A stretch of 64,000 bases of DNA from Rhyzopertha dominica. Its lineage: Eukaryota; Arthropoda; Insecta; Coleoptera; Bostrichidae. The position numbers were made by a program, and so were the translations under genes. The stretch lies in assembly GCA_025024175.1 (NCBI GenBank), contig QCXZ01000001.1, positions 3,534,001-3,598,000 on the forward strand, read 5' to 3'. Under the pieces are notes generated by a model that worked only from the letters and a program-made list of their open reading frames with translations, ran no database searches and was not told where the DNA came from. This document shows positions 12,848-23,629 of the stretch, piece by piece (the first letter of the stretch is position 1; each line of letters begins with the position of its first letter).

Positions 12848-13023
12848 GTAAGTTCAATTCTTGTATTTTAGTAACTTATTTGGTAGACCCAGCATGTAAT
12901 GTTTGGCTAACTGCAAGCTTGCAGCGGTGAAATCTATGTAATTACAATGTTTTAACAACATTCACATAGGTGAAGTGCCAGTATTTAAAGCAATTTTACG
13001 GGTTGGACATGAGGGATTTAAGT

Positions 13024-13305
13024 TTACACTTGCCAAATGTTTATTTGTGTAGCTTCGTCTATACCTCTGGACCGATTTCTTAGTTTACAAAAAGAGCCAT
13101 ATTGTCCGCAGTTGTCGTAAAGTCTTTTAAATTGCTTTAAAGCAAGCTGACGGCGATCTTTGTAGCGATGAAGGTATTCTCCAGATGCTAGAACGGAATT
13201 TTTGCGGCATATGATATAGTATTCAACCATATTAAGCTTTTCTAGATTTAAAAATTTCATTTTCAACTTACAAATACGTGAATGTTTAGTTGCTATAGTT
13301 ACCAT
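13024..13305 (-). pseudogene. N-terminal fragment of a Tc1-like transposase
   Basis: The minus strand encodes MVEYYIICRKNSVLASGEYL followed by HRYKDRRQLALKQFKRLYDN and CGQYGSF. This has the layout of the N-terminal helix-turn-helix domain that precedes DDE domains in Tc1-like elements. It resembles the start of the intact-looking element at 42.8 kb (YYVYGFCDGNSNVAVEEYRR, ..RRFREHG). Nothing catalytic follows. Confidence 0.4.
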
Positions 13306-13565
13306 TATTTAAAAAAATGATAAGTTTATGTCTTATCTCAAATATAACAAAACGCATCACAAACTGAAGTATACTACTTTATTAAGAGTAAAATAGTCTA
13401 CAACTTTTGTATTTACATTTTTTATAACATCGAAAATAAACGAGAAAGAAAGATGCAAAAGATATACTCAAAATTTACGAGGGTGAATGCTTTCAGCGTC
13501 CATAATATAATAAGATAATATTTTGTCGGATAGATCGCTGTCACTTGAAAACACTGACAAAAAGT

Positions 13566-13611
13566 TAATAGTCTGACGTTTCGATTACACCTGTAATCTT
13601 TGTCAAAGACG
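13566..13611 (-). ncRNA. Degenerate hammerhead-like hairpin in the Penelope terminus
   Basis: On the minus strand a perfect 6-bp hairpin GATTAC-AGGT-GTAATC is followed directly by GAAACGTCAGAC. The GAAAC-GTC part matches a hammerhead core. The CUGANGA box is replaced by TTGACAAA, so cleavage is unlikely. Compare 4645-4686 and 20675-20709. Confidence 0.3.
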
Positions 13612-13788
13612 AAGAACCTCAAAATTTGCCTGACACAAGTGCAAACAAAAATTTGAAAGTAAATAAACCAATCACCAAGGATGCGAGACGTCATAGAAAC
13701 AACGTGCCAACCTGATAAAAAGGAACCTAAGGATGAAAAAGGAACTACCTATCTACTAGATATACACGAACTACTTGATAAAAGATAA

Positions 13789-15084
13789 CTACAAAATAGC
13801 CTTCCAAATGTCACCTAACTCATAATTTCCACAATCCCTATTAAAATTATTAGTATTCCTACAAATTTCTATAGCTTCTTTTGTTAGACGTCTGTGATAA
13901 TATTTTTCTCTATGTAAAATTTTTGTTTTATCAAAATCAATCATGCGTTTGGTCAAACATGAGTGTTCAGCTACGGAAGATTTATCTATCTGTTGCAACC
14001 TAGTAGCTCGTATGTGTTCTTTCAAACGCGTACCTACTTTTCTTTTAGTTTGACCTATGTAACACTTTCCGCAAGAACAAGTAATTTTGTAAACACCTTC
14101 ACTTTCTAAATGTACTTTATCTTTAGTAGAACTTAAAATTTTATCTAAATTATTATATGTACTATCAACAACTAAAATATCGTGTTTTCTAAGCATCCTC
14201 TTTAATTTTTCCGAAAGGCCTTGTACATAAGGCAAACTCAACTTCAATTTGCTTTGTCGTGGCTGAGAATATACTTGATTTGGATGAGCACTTTTATTAA
14301 AAACTGACCAGATATTCTTACTACTATAACCATTTCTCACTAGCGCTGATTTAAGATGATATATTTCTTTTTGTACAGAACTTTCATCTGATATCCTTTG
14401 TGCTCTAACAAATAACGTCCTAATAAGACTATTCTTTTGAGAAGTAGGGTGGTGAGATGTGGCATGTAAACATCTGTCTCTGTGTGTTGGTTTTCTGTAA
14501 ACCTTGTGTCCTAACTGTCCAGTGTTTGTTCTGTAAATTTGGACATCCAAGAAAGGTAAACTACCATTGCTTTCTAATTCCATAGTAAATTTTATGTCGG
14601 GATTTTGACTGTTCAAATGATTTAGAAACCTACCCAGCTCTTCTATACCGTGGGGCCAAATAACAAAAGTGTCATCTACATACCTATACCAACATTTTGG
14701 TTTAAGGTGTAAACTGTTTATCGCTTCATGTTCAAAATTTTCCATGAACAAATTGGCTACTACAGGACTTAAAGGTGAACCCATTGCACAACCTGATTTT
14801 TGTTCATAAAAATTATCATTCCATAAGAAATAAGTAGATTTTAAACAATGTTCGGATAATCTGGCTATCGTGTCACCTAAGGGATCGCTATTAAGCTTGG
14901 ATTTGATGATATCTATCGTTTTTGTCAGTGTTTTCAAGTGACAGCGATCTATCCGACAAAATATTATCTTATACTCAAAATTTAGTTTTAAAAAATCTCT
15001 AGTAAGCCATAAACTTTTTTTTAAAAACCATAACGTGCATTGAGCTCTGCTGTCTTTCGAGATTCCATCGAAAAAATTCACCAT
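13789..15084 (-). CDS. Penelope-like element polyprotein: reverse transcriptase with GIY-YIG endonuclease
   Basis: 431 codons are open from ATG 15084 to the stop at 13789. RT palm motifs are present: KSGCAMGSPLSPVVANLFME (motif B) and the catalytic YRYVDDTFVIW (motif C), followed by SLPFLDVQIYR and VYRKPTHRDRCLHATSHHP, diagnostic of Penelope-like RTs. The C-terminus holds a GIY-YIG domain: VYKITCSCGKCYIGQTKRKV with RLKEHIRATR, including the CxC insert seen in this family. The RT fingers are missing at the N-terminus, and the first 50 or so residues (including CRIDRCHLKTLTKT) come from the inverted repeat, so the start is probably rearranged. The open frame suggests a young copy. Confidence 0.9.
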   Translation of the reverse strand: MVNFFDGISKDSRAQCTLWFLKKSLWLTRDFLKLNFEYKIIFCRIDRCHLKTLTKTIDIIKSKLNSDPLGDTIARLSEHCLKSTYFLWNDNFYEQKSGCAMGSPLSPVVANLFMENFEHEAINSLHLKPKCWYRYVDDTFVIWPHGIEELGRFLNHLNSQNPDIKFTMELESNGSLPFLDVQIYRTNTGQLGHKVYRKPTHRDRCLHATSHHPTSQKNSLIRTLFVRAQRISDESSVQKEIYHLKSALVRNGYSSKNIWSVFNKSAHPNQVYSQPRQSKLKLSLPYVQGLSEKLKRMLRKHDILVVDSTYNNLDKILSSTKDKVHLESEGVYKITCSCGKCYIGQTKRKVGTRLKEHIRATRLQQIDKSSVAEHSCLTKRMIDFDKTKILHREKYYHRRLTKEAIEICRNTNNFNRDCGNYELGDIWKAIL

Positions 15085-15220
15085 GTATATATTCTGAAAG
15101 CTTAAAACAGCAAATTAGAATCTGTCAAAGTCACCTATCGCTGCTACAACAATCAGCTTATTTCCTAGCTACCTTATTAATTTAGAATGCTTCACAATGA
15201 ATGAAACAATTCAACTTATC

Positions 15221-15904
15221 GTTTTTCAACTAGTAACAAGTATTGATTCTTCAGATTTACATAAAGGAAAGTTTTATCGCATTCAAGTGTTTTTTACAAA
15301 GTGCTTGTAGGCTTCCGTTATAAAAGAGTAGTTCAATAAATCGATTAAGTGAAAGTGCAACCAATTAAACACTTTACCCTTTTATGGAGTGCTTTCGAGA
15401 CAAAGCTAGTAAATTGGAAAACAAATATTTTCAATCATTCTCGGCACGAGAGGCTTTCGCGATTACACAAATCTAGATTCGGTAAACATGCTTGAAAATG
15501 GAATCAGATACAAATCACGCTTTGCCTCTATTACAACAATATATCAAACGAAAATTGTGTTGTATGTTACATGTTCTTTAATTGGCCCTTATCAGTTATT
15601 TTATCATAGGTTCAGGGTCAAGTGCTTACGAAACAACCAAATATTTTTTTTGGGTAAAAACCTTCACCTACCATGTGGCTTGAATTATCTCCTATAATGT
15701 TTTATCTAGNTAAAAAAAATCGAGCTGACATGGAGTTCGCAAAGGGCGCCACTTGCACAACAAAAACAAAACTGGCACAAAAGAGTTTAAACAGATTGAT
15801 AAAATTATCGTTATCTGAATGTACATACTGAAAATCCCATAGAAATGCCAGTAGTGGCAAAGGTCTTAACAGCGTGAGCTACCGACTCTAAAATGTGAAC
15901 AGTT
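15221..15904. other. Intergenic / 5' region of aquaporin A
   Basis: No coding segment supported. One ambiguous base is at 15710. The promoter of aquaporin A probably lies here, but I see no clear TATA/Inr pair. Confidence 0.3.
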
Positions 15905-18900
15905 ATGCCCGAGCAAATTGATCTAGACTGTAAAATGGAAGAGGCTAGAGGTAATGTATTGATCTGGCTGTTGTTTGGTGTTCAAGTGCAGTATAATCCT
16001 GTTTGACGTTGTTCAATGATAATAATGAATCATTTTTGTTAGCTTAATCCATAATCAGTCATTTTATTTGGGACTAATAACAGATCAATTAAGTTATACG
16101 GTGAGTTAATATTCTTTTTTCCTACCTGACATTTTTTTGTGTGTTTTGTTTTTGAGCCATGAGGCTATGGGCGATTTTTTTAATTATCCATTTTTATAGA
16201 AAGCAGTATCTTCAACAGTCTGTAGTTATTACCATACAGAACTTTTTCTTCTTCTGTTAATGAAGTGTTCTGTGCTTTTACACATTGAGATCTTTAGGTT
16301 TGATTTGTTTCAAACACTCGGTTTCCAAATAGATCTATTACTAGAATTAAAATATTTGGCACAACTAATAAGGAAAATGCCCAATCTAATAAATAATGCC
16401 GCATTTTTGTTTGTATTTTTACTTCCAAATATATTTAGCTTTTTTCCAACGTACTGCAAATATCAAAACTTCCAAAAAACTGAATATTACCGGAACGGTT
16501 TAAAATAGTATATATGTATAATTAGTAGCAAATTCAAAGAAACAAAAATATACATGGTGTTCCGCTTAAAAATGGCTATAAGTATTGCCCAGAGAAAATG
16601 TGACGTCCTGCATAATCGAAAGTAATTTTATATGACATAGACAATGTTCGAGGTCGCGAATACTAATGAAACGTAGAAGCAAGTAACTTCACAAAAATAA
16701 TGTTTAGTACATTGTTGATATTAGGAAATACATTCACTAATTGCGAACCTCGGAAAGACTAGTACTTTTCATCCAAAAGAATAACTGGGGCACCAGGCAT
16801 ATTACAGCACTCCAAGAAGAAGAAATTTTGATTTAGAGATACTTCCACACCTATCACCATTATTTTACTAAAATTTAACCTTCTTTTCAGTTGAATTTGA
16901 GAAATGTAAAACGACGAGGCCAAAGCATCTAACCAAAAGCAACTTCGTCATTTTCGCAGCCGAATTCCTTGGTACAGGGGCGTTGATGTTCATGGGCTGC
17001 ATGGGATGCATTAATGGAGTAGTTCCTGTAGAAATTAGCCACCACATGTCGTCCATAGCGTTTGGACTCGTAGTTATGTTAATAATACAGGTTTGAAGAT
17101 AGACGATTTATTCGTGATTTTTGTCGAACTTAATCTGTGCATTTTTAGATGTTTGGCCATATATCTGGTGCTCATCTCAATCCAGCGGTAACTATAGCTT
17201 CGGTTTTCTTAGGATACCTGAAAATAACACTCTTGCCTTTGTATTTTCTTGCTGAATTTACCGGAGCTTTGGCAGGATTCGCCCTCCTAAAGGTACAGCA
17301 AAAAGATGCGTTTTTGATTGTTTTCAGCTGACCAAACAACAAACATGGAAGGAAGAAGCTGTTTAACTAGTCCGACAGTTATTTTCGTGTTTCAATATTC
17401 ACTAAAATCTGTGTACAATTCATCACCATCTTCTGTCCGTCCTGTTTCTGATCAGATAGATGACTGCTCAAAAAAATCGCCAATAGTTGCATACATCAGT
17501 GGGATCCACTTATCATATTTGCCCAGTTTTTTAAAAGGTCTATAGAGAGAAGGGAGGTGATTTTTATGGATGTTTAATCTATATAAGTACCTGCTGACGA
17601 TTAATTTGCTGTTGGTTGGAGATTCTAACAGTTACAGACCAACACAACATGTTATTTCTATAATAATTGTACTGGTTCAATTCTTAATTCTGTCATAGAC
17701 CATAAAACATACCAGATACACTATACTACTCCGTACATTGTATAGTTACCGCTCTCTCTTGAGCAGACTGACTGTAAACCTAACAGAAACGTACCGAATT
17801 AAAATGAATCAAACTATGATAGGACATTAAATTATTAGGATAAACAAACAATTGCTCGAGCTCATCACTCACCAGTTTCTATCTCCAGAATTATTCTTAA
17901 AAATCTGGCCTGGGCGTGCAACACCTGTCATAATGAAAAACATGGATAAGTGTCCAGTTCAACATGTCAACCTAAGTTAGCCCCCCATTGTTATATCTTA
18001 ATAAAATCTACCTATATAGTCCTTCTAAATAATCAAGTCATAACTTAGACTCAAAAACTAAGAGCTGGCTAATCTCTGTCTCTTTCATAGCAAATCATTT
18101 ACTATACACATCATCTGCAAATGTACTGCCTTGCCTCCGTTCATACCCCTGGTGGCACGGTCCAGAGGAATCAGCCGACCGGGCCAGCGTCCAATCCAGG
18201 CATGCTCCCGCATACTGATAACCTGGAAGTCCAAACAAAACCCCCTTCAGACAAATCCATGTCCTACATGTGCGCACGGACCAAGGACCAAACAGTACCA
18301 ACACTACTATGACCAGAGATTCACCTGTCCACCTAATCAAAGCTCACGTGGCTGATAATTAATTATTACCTCTAACTTTATATGTATTACCCTGTATTTT
18401 AGCTTCAATCTATCCAGCTATCCTTCATATGTATTAAAACACTATTCTGATCATAAATATCCTGCCTACGACACTGATATCTACCTATGCGCTTCATTAA
18501 CTACCTGGCTAAGCCTTTCCCCATAAAACAATTATGAACTAATACACTTAGTGAGCGTACTCACCCTGATTTCTTGATTACGCCCTGTCCACACAAAACA
18601 CACTGCACTGTTTAAAATTCACAGCTAAACTGAATAACCTAATAATCTAAAACTTCGCTATAGGTTTTGGCTAGCTATGTGTTAGAAATACGTAAGAGCA
18701 CCCCTTTGTCCCTCTACGCATAAGTGGTCCAAAAATCCCCTCATGACCATAATCGAGCAGCGAAGACAAACATTAAAACGTGTGGTTTTAAACTCGTATC
18801 GTTTTAGATGCCTAAACTCACGTTACACTATATAATAAGCATGGTGGTAAGTAACACCAATGATCCTTAGATTATTCCTTTTCATGTCTGCTTCAGTTGC

Positions 18901-21285
18901 AATATGTGTTTCAGTGTTTTCATTTAGCACAATCCTGTACAGACAATGTTTTATTTTTCTCCTTTGGATGCCTGTGTATTTAACCGGACAAAGATATCTC
19001 GTCGATGGTCGCGCCATAGTATCATTTTGCCCAGTCATTGGACAGTTGTTGCACAGTGTGTAGACAGCAGGCAGATCACCTTTTGATGATAGTTTGCCTG
19101 CTGATTGTTCTAGAACGTTAGAATTATCCAAAATATTTAAAAATCTGTTAAATTTGGTTGATTTATATCAGACATGCTACACTTCTATACTTTGAATGTT
19201 TCTCCCTTTTGGTCGTGCCAAACATAGATCAAAACGTTGCTGGTTTATTTTCTTTGCTCATATAGTTAAAGTATGCAAGCAAAATGGTCCCTGATACAAT
19301 GGTTTGCACTTATTTCTCGGTACACCATATTTCTTCTCATTGTTCTTTGCTCTTGTTAAGAAACAATCTCCCAAAAGTAGTCGTATGCCGTAAAATCTGG
19401 CGATCTTGGGGACACTCAATGTCTCTGTGTCTTGAGATTACACGGCGGAATCCATTGGTGCTTTTGTGGTGTGTAAAGTAGCGCCAACTTGCTTGGCTGT
19501 GGAAACATGTTCAGTTGCTGTAAAAGGAACTGGTTAAACATCTCAGTATAGGATGTAGTATTGACTGTTAAAGCATTTTCATTGTGATCCTCAAAAAAAG
19601 AGGGGCTTACGATTCGCACTGAAGATATTGCGCACCATAGTGTTACCTGTGTAACGGCTGTTGATGAAGTTCTTGTGGCTTTCCAATGCCCAATAACGGC
19701 TGTTTTGTTTATTGGTATAGCCAGATAAATGGAAATGTGCGCTTCATCAGACATTCATAATTTGTCTAGTCTAGTTCATGCTGCAGTATCGATTCAGCAA
19801 AATGCAGGCGTGCAGGAAGATCTCTTAGTTTCAATGCTTGGACAATCTGGATTTTGCAGGAATAAAACTTGAGATCCTTATGTAAAATTCTAAGAGAAGT
19901 AGTCCTAGATAAGCCCGGTGCCTTGAACGTGTTCTAACGCGATCAATACTTCCAAGACTGTTAGACATTTTCAGCTGATCCAGTATCTTCAAATTTACAA
20001 ATCCGCTACTTAATGGTGTGGGCAGATGTATCTCTCCCGTGACGAGCAAATTTGTAGTAAGAACAATGTTTGCCGCACCACTGTTCTATCATTACTAAAT
20101 GGCTTAAAGGGCATATATTTTGTCGAACGTATCCGTGGCAACCTATGCATAGTAATGAAATAATCTTCAAAACTTGCCGCTTCCATGGTCTACCATGCAT
20201 TTGTTCAGTTTTAAAAAGGAAGTAGCCATTAAAACTGACTGTAATTTCAGGTTCTTGTTGCTCCTGAACTAACGTACCCAAAGAATGCCACCGCTGGAGT
20301 CTGCAGCACAGTACCTCACAAATCGATGTCGCAAGTTCAAGTAGGTCAAATAGAATTTACCGTAGTTCCTTTTCAGTAGACTGGTTTTTCAGGCGGTGGT
20401 TTTGGAAGCAATACTGACCACCATCTTAATATTGGTTTGTGCCGCCGTTTGGGACAAAAGGAACGCAGACAAACCAGATTCAGTGCCTTTACGATTTGGG
20501 TTCATCATAGCTGTGATAGGAATGGTCGCTGTAAGTTGATAGAAGTATACAAATTCACAGATAGTTTCGATGCAGCGCGTGTCTGTCTTGTCTATTCGAA
20601 TGCGTTCTCAGTCGCTGGTTTACGCACGTATCCGCATAGATAACTGATGGTACCAGTACGTTATTTTAATGTTCCCTGAAGATGGAGTCAAACGAAACCG
20701 AAACGTCGGAATAAAGTCAATAAATATGGTTTAATCAAAAAACCTGCTATTATTCGAAATATCACCAGCTAAAAATTCTTCTAAAGACAAATTAAATTTT
20801 GTTTTGGGAAAGTAGCCAGGAAAACTAGATATCAGTATGGCCTCGTTCACTGAAAATGAGCAGTTTATTTCCAAAAGAGCAATCTAATATATCAGTAGAA
20901 CCAAAAGTAAAACAAGTATTTTTTGATACTCAGTTTTGTCGATATTGTAGAAAAGGGATCAGGTTTTTATAACCCATCGGAGGCTGAAAAAATATTTCGT
21001 CTTTCCTCTATATTTCAGGGTCCTTTTACTGGTGCCAGCATGAACACTGTTAGATCTTTCGCTCCTGCTGTACTCAACGGTGACTGGGAAGCCCAGTGGG
21101 TAAGTCACATTACCAGTTTTCGAGTCTCGCAAAAGTACACGCTTTGTTTTTAGGTTTATTGGGTTGGCCCTACATTGGGAGCTATAGTAGGCTCAGGACT
21201 GTACAGAACCTTCTTCGCTCCTCCCACTGAAGAGGACGTTTCTTCGGATAACGACGAAATTACTGTGAACTACCGATCCACGTGA
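15905..21285 (+). CDS. Aquaporin A (entomoglyceroporin-like), 7 coding exons, 276 aa
   Basis: Major intrinsic protein, a membrane channel for water or small solutes such as glycerol. Exons: 15905-15950, 16891-17090, 17149-17292, 20251-20340, 20393-20530, 21019-21099, 21154-21285 (stop TGA). All junctions are GT..AG and in phase. First hemipore motif: GHISGAHLNPAVTI (canonical NPA). Second: GASMNTVRSFAPA, so NTV replaces NPA. Counting back from the pore Arg, the residue equivalent to human AQP1 His180 is Gly and Cys189 is Ala; Phe56 is kept. This gives a wide Phe-Gly-Ala-Arg filter. Known entomoglyceroporins replace this His with Ala or Ser. The start exon (MPEQIDLDCKMEEAR) is the least certain; another phase-1 exon lies at 12745. 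Tandem paralogue of aquaporin B. Confidence 0.85.
18095..18355. repeat. GC-richer block of unknown nature in aquaporin A intron 3
   Basis: Base composition changes sharply from the surrounding AT-rich intron, and three overlapping frames are open on both strands. No RT, transposase or tRNA-like box is convincing. It may be a SINE or part of an unrecognised retroelement. Confidence 0.25.
19416..20110 (-). pseudogene. Tc1-like DDE transposase relic (antisense in aquaporin A intron)
   Basis: Read on the minus strand from 20110: MIEQWCGKHCSYYKFAR (N-terminal domain), a linker with ICKFEDTGSA, then the second HTH with RTTSLRILHKDLKFYSCKIQ. The catalytic region follows: MSDEAHISIYLAIPINKTAV (first acidic residues), VTLWCAISSVRIVSPSFFED and YTEMFNQFLLQQL. 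Frame changes and stops separate the blocks and the C-terminal DDE part is missing. It belongs to the same broad family as the element at 42.43-44.41 kb. Confidence 0.6.
20341..20392 (+). other. 52-bp intron unique to aquaporin A
   Basis: Donor GTAGGT follows codons MSQVQ and acceptor TTTTTCAG precedes AVVLEAIL. Paralogue B codes straight through this point ([11 protein letters not shown]). Reading through would hit a stop in frame, so the intron is required. Confidence 0.7.
20675..20709 (+). ncRNA. Degenerate hammerhead-like motif in aquaporin A intron 5
   Basis: CCTGAAGA and CCGAAACGTCGG occur 17 bases apart, the same order as the core of Penelope-type hammerhead ribozymes. Stem II can pair only GG/CC, so it is probably a decayed terminal fragment of a Penelope-like element. 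Confidence 0.3.
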
Positions 21286-23590
21286 TAAGACGTGCTTGTT
21301 TTGTACATTTTTTGGCTATGTATGTTTGTTTATTGTTGCAAGGCGATGTGATATTTTTTTAATGGAGGACGTTTATTGTTGCCTCGGTGAAATAAAAATT
21401 TTAGAAGATGTATTTGTTAACTCCACAAAAATCAATTTGTTTCATTTTTGCCTACAATACCCAACAGCCAATGTCATTTTTGGGCTGTGGGAAACATATA
21501 TTGTCCATGCATTTCTGTAAGAAACTGTTTATCATAGCGACATGAACCACGAACTTTTTGAACATAGCTACTTGCATTTGCATCAAAGGTCTGTTATAAT
21601 AATGGACAATGCCTTATATCATCCCACCAGGATAAAAAACTACCAACGAAATCTTCATTTCATGTAGGAAAATGGTTTGAAAGTGCCACCCAAAGCCACA
21701 AGAAATATTTTATTAGATACTATCAACGAAAGTTCAAATCCTTTGCCATAGACAATATTACAAAAAGGTATCGAAAAAATGTTATGTTGTTACGGCAACA
21801 TAATGGCGTAGTAGACTATTCTTATGTGTTTATGTTGTAGGATTGCCAAGTCTTTATATTTATTATAAAAATAAAGATGTCTAATATTGTTATGGTTATT
21901 ATAAATGTTGGTAGATAGGGAACAATTTATGACAAGGTGTTGAATAGGTGCTTCCACTTATGGAACTAAAATAACTGACTTGATTTTATACGAGATCTCA
22001 AAACTTTTCGTGGTGAAGGGACTGCGCTACGAGACTTGCATTTTGCACATTTTATATTTTTGATGGAATCTCACTCTTTTTTGTAGCAGTCTTTCTAAGA
22101 CGATTATATTCAGCGACCAGAAAGCATGATTGAAATTTCGAATACGAGACTGAAATTTTGAGATGTTTGAGCTTTCGAAACATTTTATCAAAACATTTCG
22201 TCTAGAATCTCCAAGCGGAAACAACTCTTGGAAGAAGGGATTAGAAGAGTTTAAATAGGTTTCCAGGTAAATGTTTTAGAGAAAGTACATTTCCAAGAAT
22301 TATAGCTCTTTATACATGTTTTCCTAGCACATAATTAAAAGTACATAGGTTGCAGGAGAATCTGTTCAAACAGATAATTTGTACTCATTTTAAAAATGAG
22401 TGCGGCTGCGAGAAGGGTAAAACTAATTTCCAAACTCACCCATTTATTATAGTACTTCATATGTGAACATATACATCGTTAATACAAAACTCCCTGAAAA
22501 GAAAAACCTCTAAATCGATAGACCAATACATTAGTCCTGCCATTCACTATATTTTTATTCTAAACAAGCCTGACACATCGCACTTAATAGCAAGCCTTTA
22601 AATCGTGTTTAAATTACCTTTTTTGTTCATTTTCGACGGCAACAAATTTGACCTAAACCTTGTACCAGGTCTATACTAATGACCAACTGAACGTATGAAC
22701 TCGCATGTTCACTTCACGCGAACCAATTACATGTGTTTTAAGCATTAGTTATTGTTTTTTTTTAACGATCAATACCAACGAGTCTACAAAGTTAGAGTTC
22801 AGTGCCGTGAAAACTGAAAACGTTGCAGGAGCTGGCGAATAATATAGCTTTTAGAAATAAACTGTAGGTAAGTATTGGAAAGAACGGTTTGCAGTTTTAG
22901 GAACTAATTTAAATAATCTGGTGAGCATTTATTTCGAACAGATAATTTTTTTTGTCTTAAAAAGGAAAGTAAAAATTCTATGAATCCACGTGTACACCTA
23001 CTTCTTTAAATATTTGATTTTAATTATTATTTTCGTGTAGCATTTTTCGCCCAATATCTAGTTTCTGCAAGATATTATTTGGACCTCCGATTTGTATAAT
23101 TTCAAGCATATATTTAGTAATCTAGACCTCCTGAATTTCAGAATGGTATCCATTTGTCGCTAGCTACAACGGTTCGATCTAAAAGCGGAGAAAATTAGGC
23201 CGCCTGACGTCCTAGCTCATTTCTGATCAAATTTTTGGAATCTGAAGCTCAAAATACATCTGTGTGTCGATTTTTAGCTAAACTTAGTTTCCACCGAAAA
23301 ATCGCAAAACATCAAAGGTTCACCCCTTTGTTCTTTTTGGACCTTATAATTTTTGCACCTCCGATTTGTATAATTTCAAGCATATTTACTAAAAACAATC
23401 AAGATTGGAAAAATTAACTATGTCATCAAATGACTTTGTTTTCCATTAATTATGTGTCGTAAGATTATCTTAAAAGATAATGCATGCCTAAAAATTAATC
23501 TCCTGAGGGTGTTGCGAGTGTACTTTAAGAACCCAGTAACACATTGGTATCATATTCCTATAAACCTTAAGTATTTTTGAACTAATTACT
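21286..23590. other. Aquaporin A 3' UTR and intergenic DNA
   Basis: AATAAA-type signals occur at about 21391 and 21870. A direct repeat pair sits at 23082-23118 and 23356-23392. No coding segment is supported. Confidence 0.4.
23082..23392. repeat. Direct repeat pair (CCTCCGATTTGTATAATTTC...)
   Basis: A ~37-bp segment beginning near GGACCTCCGATTTG at 23082-23118 recurs with few changes at 23356-23392, 274 bp apart in the same orientation. Confidence 0.6.
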
Positions 23591-23629
23591 ACTTTAATAC
23601 TTAATTTCTTTGGAATGATGTAGACCTTG

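Larger units (their letters stand above)
13510..15220 (-). mobile_element. Penelope-like element (RT + GIY-YIG), 5'-truncated
   Basis: The element carries the long ORF 15084-13789. A segment of about 53 bp at 13512-13564 recurs in inverted orientation at about 14925-14977, inside the ORF's 5' part. A hammerhead-like fragment lies at 13571-13610. The upstream stretch 15120-15220 resembles the terminal sequence also seen near 41.3 kb and 60.7 kb (AATCAGCTT..TTCC..TTCACAATGAATG), so related elements share ends. Inverted or LTR-like terminal arrangements are typical for Penelope-like elements. Confidence 0.75.
17293..20250. other. Aquaporin A intron 3 (3 kb) with TE debris
   Basis: It holds an antisense Tc1-like transposase relic (19416-20100) and a GC-richer block at 18120-18350 in which several frames are open at once but show no recognisable protein. 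The rest is unassigned. Confidence 0.5.

Noticed and set aside
17318..17545. Possible aquaporin A exon after TTTTCAG at 17329
   Set aside because: The frame in the needed phase stops after about 12 codons and has no similarity to paralogue B; the exon at 20251 aligns properly.
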